From Atrichornis clamosus (Eukaryota > Chordata > Aves > Passeriformes > Menuridae), in contig WBMZ01000225.1 in NCBI GenBank assembly GCA_013400975.1, positions 62,001 through 126,000 of the forward strand: a DNA stretch of 64,000 nucleotides, read 5' to 3'. The notes beneath the pieces were generated by a model that was given only the letters and a program-made list of their open reading frames with translations, was not told the origin of the DNA and did not search any database. Below are positions 1 to 53,867 of the stretch, piece by piece. Positions within the stretch are counted from its first letter, which is position 1, and the number at the start of each line of letters is the position of its first letter. The translations under genes and the position numbers were made by a program.

Positions 1-1422
1 TCTGATTCTCACCTATCAAAACTGAGGGAGTATTTGAGGTATTTGAGTTTTCCCTTAGTTCCCCCTAAAGTAACCTCCTGCTAGTGGAATGTGCACACAG
101 GTTAAATGAGAAAGAATCTGACTCCATGAGCAGAATTAGCAAAGACACATTGGAAAGGTGTCCTTTAATATTTGCTGTTACCACGCTTATTGCAATGGTG
201 CCTGGAATTGCAGTTACACAGCTGTGTTTAACTTATGAGAAGTTGCTCTTTGGAAACAGGAGGGACATTTTGGATGAGGCTATACCCACCTGGTCACTGC
301 AGAAAAGAGGGCATGTGTGCTCTGTGTCTGTAGATAAACATGTCCAGTCGTAGTTTGCACATTTTTCCTTAACATAACCCTAGTGACAGTACACTACCTT
401 ACTCACTAAGTGATGATAGGTAGTGTGGAACTGCAAAAATATTCACAGGCTTCTGTTTACTGGTTGGCTCAAGACAAAGTATTCCTGCCTGTTAACTGCT
501 TGTCTTGGCTTCTTTTGTCCCAGGTGGTTTTGTAGCACCATGTCCTTGAAGGGTAATATGAACCCCCCAGAAAGCATCCTCATCTCATGGCTGAACAAAT
601 CCAGAATGATGTCTTCGATATAAAACCTGGTCTTTCTTTTGCCATCTCTTTAAAGTATTCTTTGTATTAGCCCTTCCAGGAAGAAAAAAAGGAAACTTTG
701 TTTCCATGGTATCACTCAACATATGGAGGGTTTTTGTCTATACAAAAATGATACTTCAGTCTCAGCATGGTGCTATTTGTGAGTCACCACAGCCAGACTG
801 CGGAGGAGAGATGGGAGATTAAAGCAGGAGAGGGAGACACACACTGGAATTAAATACTGAGACACATTAACATCTGGGAAAAAACTGAGGAAAGGAGCTC
901 AAACATTTCTAAAAGAAAATTATTTCTTCTGATGGAGAATTTCTTGATCTCACCTTTGGCATTTTATCTTGCTTCTGAAAAAAGTCCTGCTGTCATTCAC
1001 TACAACACTCCTGCCATGGGGTACATCAGCACTTAAAACTAGAGGCTGGACTACAAAATTTACTAAGACTTAATGTTCCAAGCTATTTTTATGTCCAGTT
1101 GCAAAATTATTCCTAGTAAAAAATAGTAAATTTTGATTATGGCATCTGTAAACAGTGTAATATCATGACATTTAAATTACAACAGGAATAATTCTGAAAT
1201 GTATTCTCTTCTGTTTTTCCATGCTGCATTTTTCAAATCATGAAAGACTTCTTATAAAAATACCAACAGATTCAAGTTTACTGGCCACAAAAAAAGGAAT
1301 AACAGATCTTCTTCAGGGACTATTTGTTCCTTCAAGTAGATTTAGTGCTGAGACAGCGTGGTAGTTAAAGCACAAACAGAGGCTATTGATAAAGTGGCAA
1401 TGCATAACAACGTTGTAATGTA
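1..1422 (-). other. IL17RD: IL17RD 3' UTR (5' portion, end not found)
   Basis: Sequence downstream of the IL17RD stop codon. No AATAAA hexamer appears on the minus strand here; the only variant I see is ATTAAA at 164-169, in a weak setting. Human IL17RD has a long 3' UTR, so the transcript most likely continues past the left edge. Short open frames on the plus strand here have no recognisable content. Confidence 0.55.
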
Positions 1423-41881
<40,459 letters not shown>

Positions 41882-42144
41882 GGTCCGCAGCGAGCCCGAC
41901 GGCGGGGCGGGGGCGGCAGCGCTGCCGCGGCGTGTGTGCCCGTGTGTCCGTCTGTGAGTCTGTGTGAGTGCGTCTCTGTGAGTCTGTGTGTGTCTGTGTG
42001 TGCATGCGCGCCCGGCCCGGGGGCGGGGGGTTCGCCCGAGCCCCGGCCCCACCGCCCCCGCCCCGCTCCAGTCCTGGCAAACGGCAACAAAGGGTGGGAG
42101 CAGGACCTCTCCGCCCGCTCTCCGACCGCGTGCATCCTTCCCAG

Positions 42145-42207
42145 TTCCCTTCCCTTCCCTTCCCTTCCCTTCCCTTCCCTTCCCTTCTTCCCTTCCCTTC
42201 CCTTCCC
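42145..42207. repeat. (TTCCC)12 polypyrimidine tract
   Basis: Eight TTCCC units, a TTC interruption, then four more units; on the minus (IL17RD sense) strand this reads GGGAA repeats. It lies about 260-330 bp upstream of the IL17RD start codon. The tract is pure homopyrimidine/homopurine. Confidence 0.95.
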
Positions 42208-42483
42208 GGGGAGCCCTCGGTACGCGGGGCCTCCCCGCTCCCCGGGACAGCGGCGGACTGCTGCTGCCTTCCTGCAGATAAGGGGGGTTCTGCCAGTACC
42301 TGGCCAAATTCCACATCTTCCTTACGTAGTACGGTACCATATTCCTGACCCACTCACTGCACTGCAAGGAAAGGAGGTATCACTTAGTGACACAAAACCG
42401 TAGGGCTACAGGCCAGGTACTTCACAAGATCAGGGCCACAAGCCAAGGATAAAGCATAGATCTTTGACAAGATTTCATGCATT

Positions 42484-42820
42484 ACAGAATCACAGAATCA
42501 ATTAGGTTGGAAAACTCCTCTGAGATCATCAACTGCAACCGTAAGTGCCATGTCCAATCTTTCCTTCAACACATTCAAGTGACAGTGATTCCAACGTCTA
42601 ATCAGCCTTTCTGTGAAGAAATTCCTCCTATGTCCAACCTAAACCTCCCCTCGCACAGTTTAAGTCTATGTCTTCTCGTCCTGTCACTGGTTGCCTGGGA
42701 GAAGGGGCCAATCTCCACCTGGCTACAACCTCTTTTCAGGTAGTTACAGAGGGTGATAAGGTCACCTCTACAGCTCCTCTTCTCCAGGCTAAACAACGCC
42801 AGCTCCCACAGCCACTCTTT
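42484..42820 (-). mobile_element. CR1 fragment, minus orientation
   Basis: Starts at the complement of the CR1 3' end (ACAGAATCACAGAATCAATT, then AGGTTGGAAAACTCC) and runs through TCTGTGAAGAAATTCCTCCT and AACCTAAACCTCCCCTCGCA to CTCTTCTCCAGGCTAAACAA. It lies just upstream of the IL17RD promoter. Confidence 0.93.
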
Positions 42821-43117
42821 AATTACTCTTTAAGTAAGGAAGACACGCTGCAAGAATACATTATCATAAAATTTCAATTGCAGAAAATACAAAGGCAGTC
42901 ATATGTAGCAATAAATATGTCAGCTTTTTAAACTAGAGTTAATTCTGATATTACATGCTTTAACAAAATACTTTTCTTTAAAATAAAATAAATCACATTT
43001 CTGAGAAATATAAAATGCAAGCTGGTCAGATATATCAGGAAATCACATCAATTACAACCCCTTTGCCTGAAATTCTCAAAGTCTTGTAAGAGACAGAGCA
43101 GCCCAAGGCTCCTCTGA

Positions 43118-43225
43118 AGCATGGAACCACAGGATCATTTAGCTGGGAAGGGACCTCTGGGGGTCACTAGGCCCAACCATCTGCTTAAAGTAGCCCTAAC
43201 TTCAGTTGTAGGTGAGGTAGCCCAG
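43118..43225 (-). mobile_element. diverged CR1 3'-end fragment, minus orientation
   Basis: About 100 bp similar to a CR1 3' end in reverse: GGAACCACAGGATCATTTAG, GGGAAGGGACCTCTGGGGGT, GGCCCAACCATCTGC. More diverged than the neighbouring copy and so probably a different, older subfamily. Confidence 0.7.
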
Positions 43226-46200
43226 GACCTCATCATACGTCACTTTTACATATCACTTAACTCCAATATTTTTGAAAACTCTGATTTTAGTACATTCTGT
43301 TAACTGAGATCTAGGCTCCTGGAGAAACTTTAATTTTTAAGTGAGGACAAAATTAGCATTGTCTGTGCTATTGATGCCTTAGCCTACAATGATCGTACCA
43401 TAAAGATACAGAACGAATAGTGACATCACCTCAGTAGCAGAATAACTGAAAAACTCACAGCTACCACTGCTTACACTGGTAGTACCCAGAAAGCAACAAA
43501 ATGATTGGTCATATCTCGTGAGACCTCAAACTTGGTAGCACAGAGCAAAGATGCCATCTGACAAAAACAGCATTGATGCCTCCTTCTCAGTAGTTCAGCT
43601 TCAGCTAACAAGAAAATGACATGTCTGAAAAACATTCCTCCATACTGCCACCATGTCCACCTTAGTCCTGTGAATGAACTGCCTGAATACAGAAGTATTT
43701 CATTGCTTCATATCTATTTAGACTAACGTCCATTGAAATCTTTTGTGGAAAACAGTAGTAGAGAAGCAGGAATCAAATGACTGTAGTTAATGTTTTTAAC
43801 TGGATTCTCCAAACTGCTGTGAGCTAATGTGAGGGCAAAAGTGGCTGTGGGGACTCTGCTTGTCTGTAGGTTCTTTTGTCGCTTTTACAAGAGTCTCTTG
43901 TTTCTGAGTAGTATAGAATGCATACTATCCAAAAGTCATGGGTATCAATATCCTGCATTCTACAGATGGTTTTGGTTGCCACTCTCCTGTCTTGCTTTAA
44001 GCTAAAAATCTTTTTTTTTTCTTTCCACTTTCTGAGCAGCTGTTCCCAGATGGAAGAGACAGTGAGAACTCAGCAATTTCTATAAGAACACGAAAACTCA
44101 CATAACAAAAATTTCTGATAATATAATTTTTAAATTCCCTACCAAATCTTTCTATTGCTCAGCAAAAATTAATTCTTGAAAGTTGCATGCTCCATCCATA
44201 GTTCATATTTCTAGCAGTGAATTCTCTCCCAAGAAAGACTGACCTTGACTGCAAAAGAAATTGTGCAAACAGATCACTTTTGGGCCAGAAAGCATGCATC
44301 AGGCTGATAGAAATATTCAGCTAAGTCAGATAATCATGACTATTGCAATATCACACTCCTGTTACAGACACTGCCCACTGTTAGGAAATGAGGATGAGCT
44401 GAGGTGACCCAAGCTAAAAGAGATCCCAGAGGGATCCTTTTGTGAAGACCCTTAATGTGAGGGTCTTCTGGAACTTCATCTGCTAGATACTTGAAGACAG
44501 AAAAACAGATCTTTTGAAAGTACCCCGTTACACTAAGTTGTCCCACTTCCATGGGGATGGTTTATCTATGGGATGAGCACCTAGCACAAAACAGAGGAAA
44601 AAACATATTCCAGTATCAAAGCTTTAGAACAAAACTGGAAAGTGAAATGAATGTGGACACTCTCAGCAAAGGCATGAAAATTCCCACCTGTGTTAGGGGT
44701 CATAAAAATTCTGTTTTGATGGAAGCTTCTGTATTATAACATGCCATAGTTTCAAATGGTCTGGGCAAGCTCAAGTGAACAGTTAGCAACTGATAAGACA
44801 GCAACCTCAAGCCATAAAATGGAACTGAAATTTGAATAAAATCTACCAATCTATCTTGTTCAAGGCAACTGATAAATTGCTAGGCCTTGAGAAATGTGAC
44901 AAAAATTCATGAAACACAAGAGTTCTCAAAGAAAAATCTGTATTACTCGTCCCATTTTACAGATGAGGAAACCTAAGCACTGAGTCATAAACATGCCTGC
45001 TTTTATGTCTTGCACACATGCTCAGAGCTAAACCAATAATTAGATTTGGAGTCAGGAAAGACTCTGCCCCTTAGTAAGACAGGAAAAGACCCCTGTGTGT
45101 AGCATTCTTTGGTTTTAATTTGCTTCTTTCTGTAGAGACACACTCTACTTCCTAAGGTCATCCAGACAGTACCAGTGGGTGCAAGCCTCCAGACCAAATC
45201 CACCCAACTGGCTGCTTCTCTCTCATGAGTGGCAAAGTGCACACAGCAGGCTGTCCTGGCAGCCAGCTGCCACCTGCTGTGTCTGCACATTTATTGGCAC
45301 TTCTGGAGTAGCTGCTGCTGTGTCCAGATGGGACCTGAAAGTGAAATTAGATGCATGAATTCTATTTTGACACTGGCAGCCACCATTTCTATACCCACGT
45401 GCTTTGCAGCAAGTCCTGAAACTGAGCATCTAGTCCTTAATGCTGACTAAGCCAGACCTTACAGATTCCCATGTAGTTTACTGACAGTAATGTTTCTCTC
45501 CTGCTCACTTTTTTTGTCACAGTGTCAGGTTTGAAATTTTCTCAAAAATTTCAAGTTTGTCTTCAGATATTTAGGGATGTTTTCAGGCTTGTAGAGTTCA
45601 GAGAGGAGTGAGTGAATGGTCTTGTGACCTTTCTGGATGACTTAATCTCTTCTACAGGAAATTGCACTTAATGACCAAAGTTTAAGTCCTATATTCCTAG
45701 AGGCTCAAGTTAGCATCAGACGTAGGAGTATGTTACAGTGAAAAGGAAATGATTGAAATAAACCAAACAACCGTTAGATGAAAATTACTTCTGATCACCA
45801 TCAAATTAACAATTTATCAGTGATCCATGGATGCAAAACTTCATATACTATTACCACTCTCCAGACCTCATAGCTCCCTGTATTGTATACAGGCCTTCTT
45901 CTTCTACTGGGTGAAAATTTTTGCAGTCAAATGTCAACTCTGTATTTCTGTTTAGTTTTCCGTCTATTCACATGAATATAAAAAAGGAACAGACACTTCA
46001 GTTCTCTGAGATTATTCAACTTACTGATGTGCCACCAAGCACACTCCTCCCTGCTCCAAAAGCACACTGAATTGACTCACCCGTGGCCACGTTTCTGAGA
46101 AGAGAGGGAGCAGGGCAGGACTGCATCTTTCAGCAGCAATCTTCTGTTACATCGGATTAGGCGTAATATGAAACTGCACTTTTAGAGAAAAGTGGATTTA

Positions 46201-47819
46201 TGATGCAAAGAAAATTAAAAATTCATGGACTAGTCATTTTTCAAGTAAAATTCTGTTGAACTAGAAATATCTTGAACCAACAACTGTATTTCCAGTTATG
46301 TATGTTTTATTCTTTAAGTGAATAATTTGTAATGTTCAATTTTAAAATACTGTATTTCTGCAATATAGAAATCTTATCTCAAATACCTATTAAAAATGCA
46401 CACCAAGATCCTCACAATGCAGTTTGAATAAATGCCAGAAATGTTAATAAAGTAACGTCTTTAGAAAAGTTTCCCAGTTTTAATTCTACTCTCAACCCTT
46501 TCTTCTTTCAGCACAACACTTTCCATCCAGACAGTTTGCCATTTTCCTTCTGCAGGGAAATATGGGGGAGGGAGCTGGGGTGGGAGAACAACCCTAACCT
46601 GATTTAACAGTCTATTGTGCAATTCAACAGCATCCTGTGGCAATGTCTGCAAAATTAATCCTAGCACACTAAGGGACCCCTCACTGAGCATAACCTGCCT
46701 TAAACCCTTTCCCATTTAACTGAGGGAGAGCTATTTGCTCAAGCACTTCAGGATGACATCATTTGTTATTTGAGGCCAAAAGCTAAGGGTAATTAAGGCT
46801 AAAAAAATGTTTTGAATTTTTTTGCAATTAAAATGCATAGAGACACTTGTAACAGATACCGTTGCAGAATAACAGAAACATGACTGGAAGAATTAAGGAA
46901 ATCTTACTATTGTGCAATCATTGAGGAAGAAGATTGGAAAGCCCTTTGTCAATAGCACCTCAATCTACTCCCACAAAGGGAAATACACAAACAAAAGAAA
47001 ATACAAAGGCTGGAAGCATATGAAAATTGCAATTCTTGTTTATATGATAAATATTCCCCAAAATATTCAAGTGTAATTTTAAAACATTTTATAACAGATT
47101 TACAAAAGAATGCACAGCAATTCTACATGACTGGGATAAAAAAAGTCAGTATTTGTTTCTAATTAGATTATAACAGTAACAACCACTGAAAATACCACTG
47201 CTAAATTGTAATTTGTGATTAAAGTAACTGCCCAGGATCGTATGTTTACAGAGAAAAGAAGGAAAAGATTGGATCCGCTTTCTCATTTAACAAAAAATAT
47301 CTACAAGAAAAGATTTTCCATGTAACCAACAAAAGTCTCTAGCTATAGCCAACGGCATTCTAAGGGCAGTGCTGATGCCTCCTGAGAATGCTTCCCTCTG
47401 ACTTCCGTTCTCTGCCAAAATCAATTAGAGCAAATTGCAGTAATATTGTCAGGTAGACACATCCTGAAGTGAGAGAACCCTACAAATATTTGAATCATTA
47501 TAGAAATTAGAGTAGATACTATAATATTTTTTAATATTTTACTTTGACTGAATGCTTTGAAATGCAAGAAAAATGGTTAAGAAATGCACAGTATTTAAAC
47601 AGCATGAAGTAATTTCTTATCCTTCTAACATGATGAAACAATGAAAAATGAAAATCCTGGTGGCAGTAAGTGTTTCTGCCTGGCAAACATTTGCATTGAC
47701 AACACTGTATTTATTATCACAGAAGAATAGTATTAGTAGATATTGAACCAGAAGTCATTCTAAGTTTTACACCACAACAAGTGGAGTTTTTTTAGAACTA
47801 TGGGCTACTTTGTCAAAAG
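43226..47819. other. intergenic, nothing recognised
   Basis: AT-rich DNA between the IL17RD promoter and the next CR1 remnant. Only short chance open frames are present (the longest about 95 codons, minus strand at 45003-45290, no recognisable motif). A T-run occurs near 44010. I see no gene, RNA or promoter signal. Confidence 0.6.
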
Positions 47820-48030
47820 CTTTCACAGAATCATTTAGTTTAGAAAAGACCTCTAAGAACGAGTCCAACCCTTGATCAAGCACCACCCTGTCAACTAGAC
47901 CACTGCACTAAGTGCCGCATCCAGTTATTTTTTAAGCATGTCCAGGGATGGTGATTCCACCATCTCCCTGGGCAGCCTGTTCCAAAGCTTAACAATCCTT
48001 TCTATGAAGAAATTCCTCCTGAGAATTCCT
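47820..48030 (-). mobile_element. CR1 fragment, minus orientation
   Basis: Starts TTTCACAGAATCATTTAGTT, continues with AAGACCTCTAAGA and CAGGGATGGTGATTCCACCA, then TCCCTGGGCAGCCTGTTCCA, ending near AGAAATTCCTCCTGAGAATT. Reverse-orientation CR1 3' region in the IL17RD-HESX1 interval. Confidence 0.9.
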
Positions 48031-48373
48031 TTCTGGAAGTTGAAAATATACTCCTACCATAAACTGACAATTCTGGGTAGTCTTATAGACACATACTCAT
48101 GACAGCAGCCTAAATTCATTTAGAGGCAAGATTTTATAAGGTTGGTTGTTCAGTGCATCAGTAATACTAAGCACCCACCCCTCATTATGTTCCGTTCAAT
48201 AGTGAGCACTCCGAATTTTGAAAATCAGGCCCAACATCGAGCATCTGTACGTGTGCAGGACAGAAATTCGGTCACAATTTCGGGGTCATTGCAAGGCTCC
48301 GGTGCCCACGGCCCAACTCCGGCCTGCGGATTGAAATCCCAGGAACACGCAGGGCTGTCAGGACTAAATCCAG

Positions 48374-48387
48374 CCACCAGAGGGCAG
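48374..48387 (+). promoter_or_regulatory. candidate CTCF site
   Basis: CCACCAGAGGGCAG, a near-ideal CTCF core motif, in a small GC- and CpG-bearing non-repeat patch (about 48200-48420) surrounded by AT-rich DNA between IL17RD and HESX1. CTCF sites often separate differently regulated genes. Whether it is occupied cannot be known from sequence. Confidence 0.6.
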
Positions 48388-48439
48388 AGGCAGCCCAGCA
48401 CTTTTCTAGGCAGTTCAAATACACGCTAACGCTGTTTCA

Positions 48440-51400
48440 AAATTTATTACTTTAAAGTCAGTTTTAATATGAAAAAGCCAAATCAATCTTTACTGCAGAA
48501 TACTTTATCTGATATCTTCTTAATTTCCTTAATGTGGCATCATTCATAGAAACCAAATCCCAAGTTATTTTCTAAAGATTAAAAGAGTGCAATCTATCAT
48601 TAAAAGATATATATTAATTTCCATTTAATATACACAACATAATTTGGTTATACAGACAAGAGACTGCTCCAGAATCTAGAAATGGTGGACAGGCACTTAA
48701 AACCTTAGAAGCAGTGAAATGACACGGACTGGTAAAACAAAAAATTCAGTGGTAAGAGAGCAAGAAAGAATTAGAGAAAAAGAAGGTACAATAATTGAGT
48801 TGGTGCAAGGTTATGGATCTTTTTTCTTTAAAGGTCATAATGAGATAATGAGTTTGAAACATATGCAATTTTAAAATTGCAAATTCCCAAAATTTTATAG
48901 TGATTAATAACAAGACTAATGACATAGATAATTTTTAATGAAGGGGACTATCTTATACCACCTGCTAATGTTTGTTCTTTTTGCTCTAAATTGCACAAGA
49001 TTAAGGAAAAGACTGACAGACTATACTCATTGGGTTCTCAAGCCATCATAGTGACAGAGGAAAACCTGGTTTAGGAGATAGGAGAAAAAAAATGCTGGAA
49101 CATAAATCCAAAAAGAAGGAATATTTATTTCCCTTTCCATCTAGGTGTTGTATCCATTTTACTGGCCACACATACCACATCCTTACAGCATCTCAAGCCA
49201 GATGACCCTGCTTGAAATTTATTATCAAAAGCATTATTTGCACCTGCATGAATCCACAGACATATTCTCTTTGCTCAGGACACTGGACTTTACACTCACT
49301 GATTCACAACATGGATCAAAACACACCTGCAAAATCTATTCTTTCACTGCTCTTTTGTTCTCTTCTTTTCCCTTTTATTTTTTTAAAGGCACAAACACTG
49401 CATTAGTTACTCTGTCAGTCACTCTAACACCAGAACCATAGCACACCTCTATGATCAAATATAAAACATACCTAGGGGTGTGAAAGGCATGGGCAATTAC
49501 ACCACAACTACACCAAAGCCTGTATATCCCTAAGCATTTTTGATCATGTTCTTACCTCATTGCTTAATAAACAGCAACCTGCAAAAAACAGAAGACATCC
49601 AATTTATTGCTTCTTCTAAACTCAACAAATACATGGTTAATTTTCCAATCTGCTGGTCAATCCAAGAAAGCAAAACTTCAGTGGTAACACTGTGTCATGC
49701 TAATGCAGCACTTCACTCTTTCTGGGATTCTCCTGAAAACATTGCTGACCTCACCAATATCAGCTTTCGGTGCCTAAAAGACACAGACCAGTCTTCCATG
49801 TTTTGTGTCTAACCCCTTCCTCTCATATCACACAAATCCAGGCACTATTCCCCTCCAAAGAAATCTAGAACTGAAGGCTCTTCAGCAGCCCTAGATTCCT
49901 CTCCCTCACCAACAATCCTGTTTGCCCACTGTGACCACGAGAACTCCCTTTGTAATGCAATGAGGTGGGATCCTTACAACCCCCAAGAGGCTGAACAGCC
50001 CCAGCTCCCCCTCACATAATGATCATTATTACTTTGTCTTTTTACTGTTTCATTATCAAATATGTATATAAGATATTCTAAATAGCTCAAATAAAAGTAA
50101 CAGAATGTGATTTTGATTCAAGATGAGTTCATGACATGAATAGCAGAACATGAAATAATAATTCAGGTCAATCACTATTGTTCCAAAGTATTTTTGAAAA
50201 TAAAATACCTTATATTTCCCATCCAATTCTCTAATATTAAGTCCTTTAAAATAAAGGCACAAAGATTATCAATCTAACAATTAATAGGGAAACTAAGTCA
50301 ATCCAAGGAATAAAAAAGTTATTTTACAACCTATTTCTAGAAAGCTTTGATTTGATTATTAATAGTCAGACCTGAGAGTTGATCTCAAGTGTTTAAAATT
50401 AGCTTATTTTCATGTTAGATAAACTGAAGGTGTTTGCAAATGATTTTACACTGCTTTTAGTCAAGTCTTTTGTTAAATCCAGTCACATAAAAAATGCTGG
50501 ATTATTTTTAAAGCCACATTTCCTTTTAATAATGTTTTGAGCACAGCATTAGTCTTCTTACATAAAAATATAAAAGTCACAGGTTTCATCTCTTCAGAAG
50601 TATTTCCAATACAAAACTTTGAGCAAGTAGAAAAATGTAGATGTATCCACAGACATAAGAAAGATCATAGCATGTAGTTGCTGGTGTGCTGGCTTGCTAT
50701 TTCTAAGCACAGACTCAACAAATTAATAATTGCAAATTTAAAGTTTTAAATGACAATTTAATGAATGCTGTTTAAATCTGGGCTTTTGATGCTAACACTG
50801 AAGTTTTAAACAATGCTTTTATGTATGCTTTAAGTAACATCACAACAGAACTTTGGGAGCATTGGCTCTTTAGTATAAATGTGAATCTGCTTTTAGACCA
50901 TAAGCATAGTTCATCCTTTTTGGACATCACTAGGCATTGCTGAAATTTGTAGTTAGAAAAAAATTAAGATCAAGACAGTAATGAACAGAAGAATATAAAT
51001 TTAAAACAAATTATTATGCAGCCCAGCATCCCAGTTAGGGTCAGAGGCACTGGACCTATTTCAGGAAAACACTGCTGGAATATTTAAGCCCCATTACAGT
51101 CAGAGGCCCAGTATCAACCTGATGGAGCCTAAATTATAACTATTGATGGCTGTTAACATAATAAGAGTGAGAGAATAGTCAGGATTTTTGCTAGAACAGT
51201 TTTTCACCATCTTAGTCAATGCATCAGCTTATCACAGGGTCAAATGATCACTGGAGCTAATGGAAGGCAACATGTCTGGAAGTAAAGAAGGCCTCACGAG
51301 CTTAAGAACTGAAATGAGGAATGAAACTTTTCTAGGTTCTGAAGGGCAGAGAGACAAACAGAAACGCTGCAAGGCAAAGTATGGAAAACTGGAGCAGGGC

Positions 51401-53614
51401 CGGATTTCAGCATCCAGGGATGGCCTCTCTCGACAGCCTCATTCACTGCCATTGTTTGGACTGGCAGTGCCAGCACAGGTCACACAAGGTGTTACACACA
51501 TTGCCAGGGGAGCCCAGAGAGCTGCACAGCGCCAGGAAGCACAAGACAAAAATCCTGTCAAGTGCAGACTAACACTTTTCAAGGAGAAAAAAAATCCAGC
51601 TGTATTTGAGAAAGTGATGGGTGCAATTTAAACCCATATTGGTCAAAGTAGGTATAAATGTAAAGTTAGAAGTTCTCTTTTGACTTGCTGATGCCTTTAC
51701 TTTGGGAATAACAAGCTAAGCCAAGATGAAGAAAATCATGCAACTATATTTTTTAACTTTTTGTCCCTCAGCACTATGTGGGACACCCCTACTGCCTCAC
51801 ACCAATCATCCTGCTGGTAACATTGCTAATGGAGAGCTGGATACCACGGCTGGTGCTATTATTATTCTGCTACTATTCTACTACTTCTCTTAAATTGCTT
51901 TGTTAGACTTCCGTCACTTGAGACCAGTTCCATTATAGGAGACATTAGGTGTATTTAGGTATTTGCCAGATAATAGAGTAAGGTTCTTAGGCAATCAATC
52001 TGTACAGATTAGTCTAATCTGTTGCTGCTGGAAACCTTGTTTCCAGCACTAAAGCAGACAATAGTTTCAGATTACCTGCAGTAAGGTTAAGCTGTGGGCA
52101 ATATATGTTTCGAGATGTGAAGAAAAACAAAATAGAAAAATGCATTCCCAATATTGTCTTTGCCTTTACCAGATCAGGCAGGGATCTGAATTGAGATTTC
52201 AATTTCTCTAAAAACTATTCCCAATGGATCTGGCTCAATTTAAATTGCTTTACTTGCGATGTTCTCTTAAGTATTTTGGAATGCAGGATACAATAGAAGT
52301 TCAGTTAGGAATGTTACTTCTCAAATCCAAGAAAGCACAAAAAATTAACATTTCAATATTGGATAAAACTTTGTTATCTTCTCATTAAATTAAGATATCC
52401 AGGGACAAAGTCAAACTATTCAAGATTTTAAGGATTCTGTATAAAAGTGAAGGCAATGAGCCAATGAGTTAAAGACAAAAGAGCCAATACCTGTAGTCCA
52501 GTTCTAAAGTCGTGCAGCTTTTCAGTGATATTTTTCAGAAAATAGAGAAATGGTTTTTATTTAAACTTCCATAGCTCAACCTATCACTCAAAATACTGAA
52601 GTCAGATCACCCTTCCCTTTAGTTTTTCCTAGTACAAGACTACATAAAATGATTTTTTCTGCTATCATTCCATTTTCTCAAACTTACCTTTCATTCTATT
52701 GGACAACAGATATGGGTAAAAGCACTAAGAAAGGAAGAGCAATACTGTGTCTGTTCATGATATAACGTAGAATTTATGTCTAGTAAAAAATATAGGCTGA
52801 AGTCTCACTGAAGGACACCAGCAGTTCAGGCAAGTGCTTAGAGCTCTGCTGACAAAGACCAGCATAAACCTGTACTTACAATGTTTTCCTACATTGTGGC
52901 CATGAAGAGCTGGGTGGGGTTTTTTCATGTAAGGCTCTCCTTGACTTCAGGCTGAATATCAAATATGAGGATAATTAACTTTCATGTACTGTTTGATAAA
53001 AATGAATTCAACACCCTAAAATTAATAGCAATGATCTGGATATCTGGTCTGGTCCCCAATGATTTGATGCCATGAAATGCTACATTCTGTCATTAAAAGA
53101 TAATAGGGCAACTTCCTAACTGGAACACTTATACTGACAAGAGAGGAGATAACCAAGTTAAAGTATTAAATAGGCAAATAACCTAAATTAATTAAAATTA
53201 TATAAAAAGATTATAATTGTCAGCTTCTTTTAACAGAGTAGTTGTTCAAACTGAACAGTCAGTTGAATATTAGTCCTTCCATTTCAGATACTTTTTTCTA
53301 AAAATTATGTTCTTTATGAAAACTATCATACTCTTTATAAGTAAGCTATTTAAGCTCCAATGTAACAAACAATCTGTTTCAGGTAGCAAAATCTATTCTG
53401 CATATTGTGAGTTTCAGACTTGAAATAGACTTCTAAAACTATAAAGCTTTGTCAGATCGTCTTCACTTAAGCTGCAGTAATTCACAGTAGCTGAAAACCT
53501 TGTGCAACCTAGGGTTTGCATTTCTTTAAACTGCAAATATATCCAAATTCTCTGAAAATACTTATTCAAACACATGGGAAAAGTTCACTTTTTCCACAAA
53601 AAGTAAATTATAAT
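48440..53614. other. intergenic, nothing recognised
   Basis: AT-rich DNA downstream of HESX1. A short stretch at about 49980-50018 (GAGGCTGAACAGCCCCAGCT) resembles a CR1 scrap but is too short to be sure. Short open frames, for example 51260-51631 plus (123 codons), show no known motif. Confidence 0.55.
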
Positions 53615-53634
53615 AATACTTCAAGTATTTACAG

Positions 53635-53640
53635 TTTATT
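53635..53640 (-). other. HESX1: HESX1 polyadenylation signal (candidate)
   Basis: AATAAA on the minus strand about 130 bp past the HESX1 stop codon, followed further downstream by a T/GT-rich element (TTTTTGTGG). Cleavage would fall near 53615, giving a short 3' UTR. Confidence 0.6.
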
Positions 53641-53768
53641 TGAATGAAAATTATAATAAACTTTCAAATCTGGGAATAAAGTCATAATTACTATATCATT
53701 ACTTAATACAGGTTATGAATAATTCTTCATTTTCTGTTGTAGTACTGTAACAGCAAACCTCCTTCTTT

Positions 53769-53867
53769 CTACTCTAGCAGGCTGGAGGTGAAAGTATTTT
53801 TCACCATTAGAAACTGAGATTCTCTGTGTGATCTTTTCAGCTTTGCACGACGGTTCTGGAACCAGAT
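53769..53867 (-). CDS. HESX1: HESX1 coding exon 4 (recognition helix, stop)
   Basis: Residues 165-196: [20 protein letters not shown], then [12 protein letters not shown] and a TAG stop at 53769-53771. Acceptor CCATTTTAG. This exon carries the DNA-contacting third helix. Confidence 0.96.
   Translation of the reverse strand: MWFQNRRAKLKRSHRESQFLMVKNTFTSSLLE

Noticed and set aside
49975..50018. Possible CR1 scrap (GGCTGAACAGCCCCAGCTCC)
   Set aside because: Similarity covers only about 40 bp with no adjoining CR1 sequence, too little to call.
51260..51631. Plus-strand 123-codon frame between IL17RD and HESX1
   Set aside because: Low-information basic sequence with overlapping frames on both strands and no promoter or family match.
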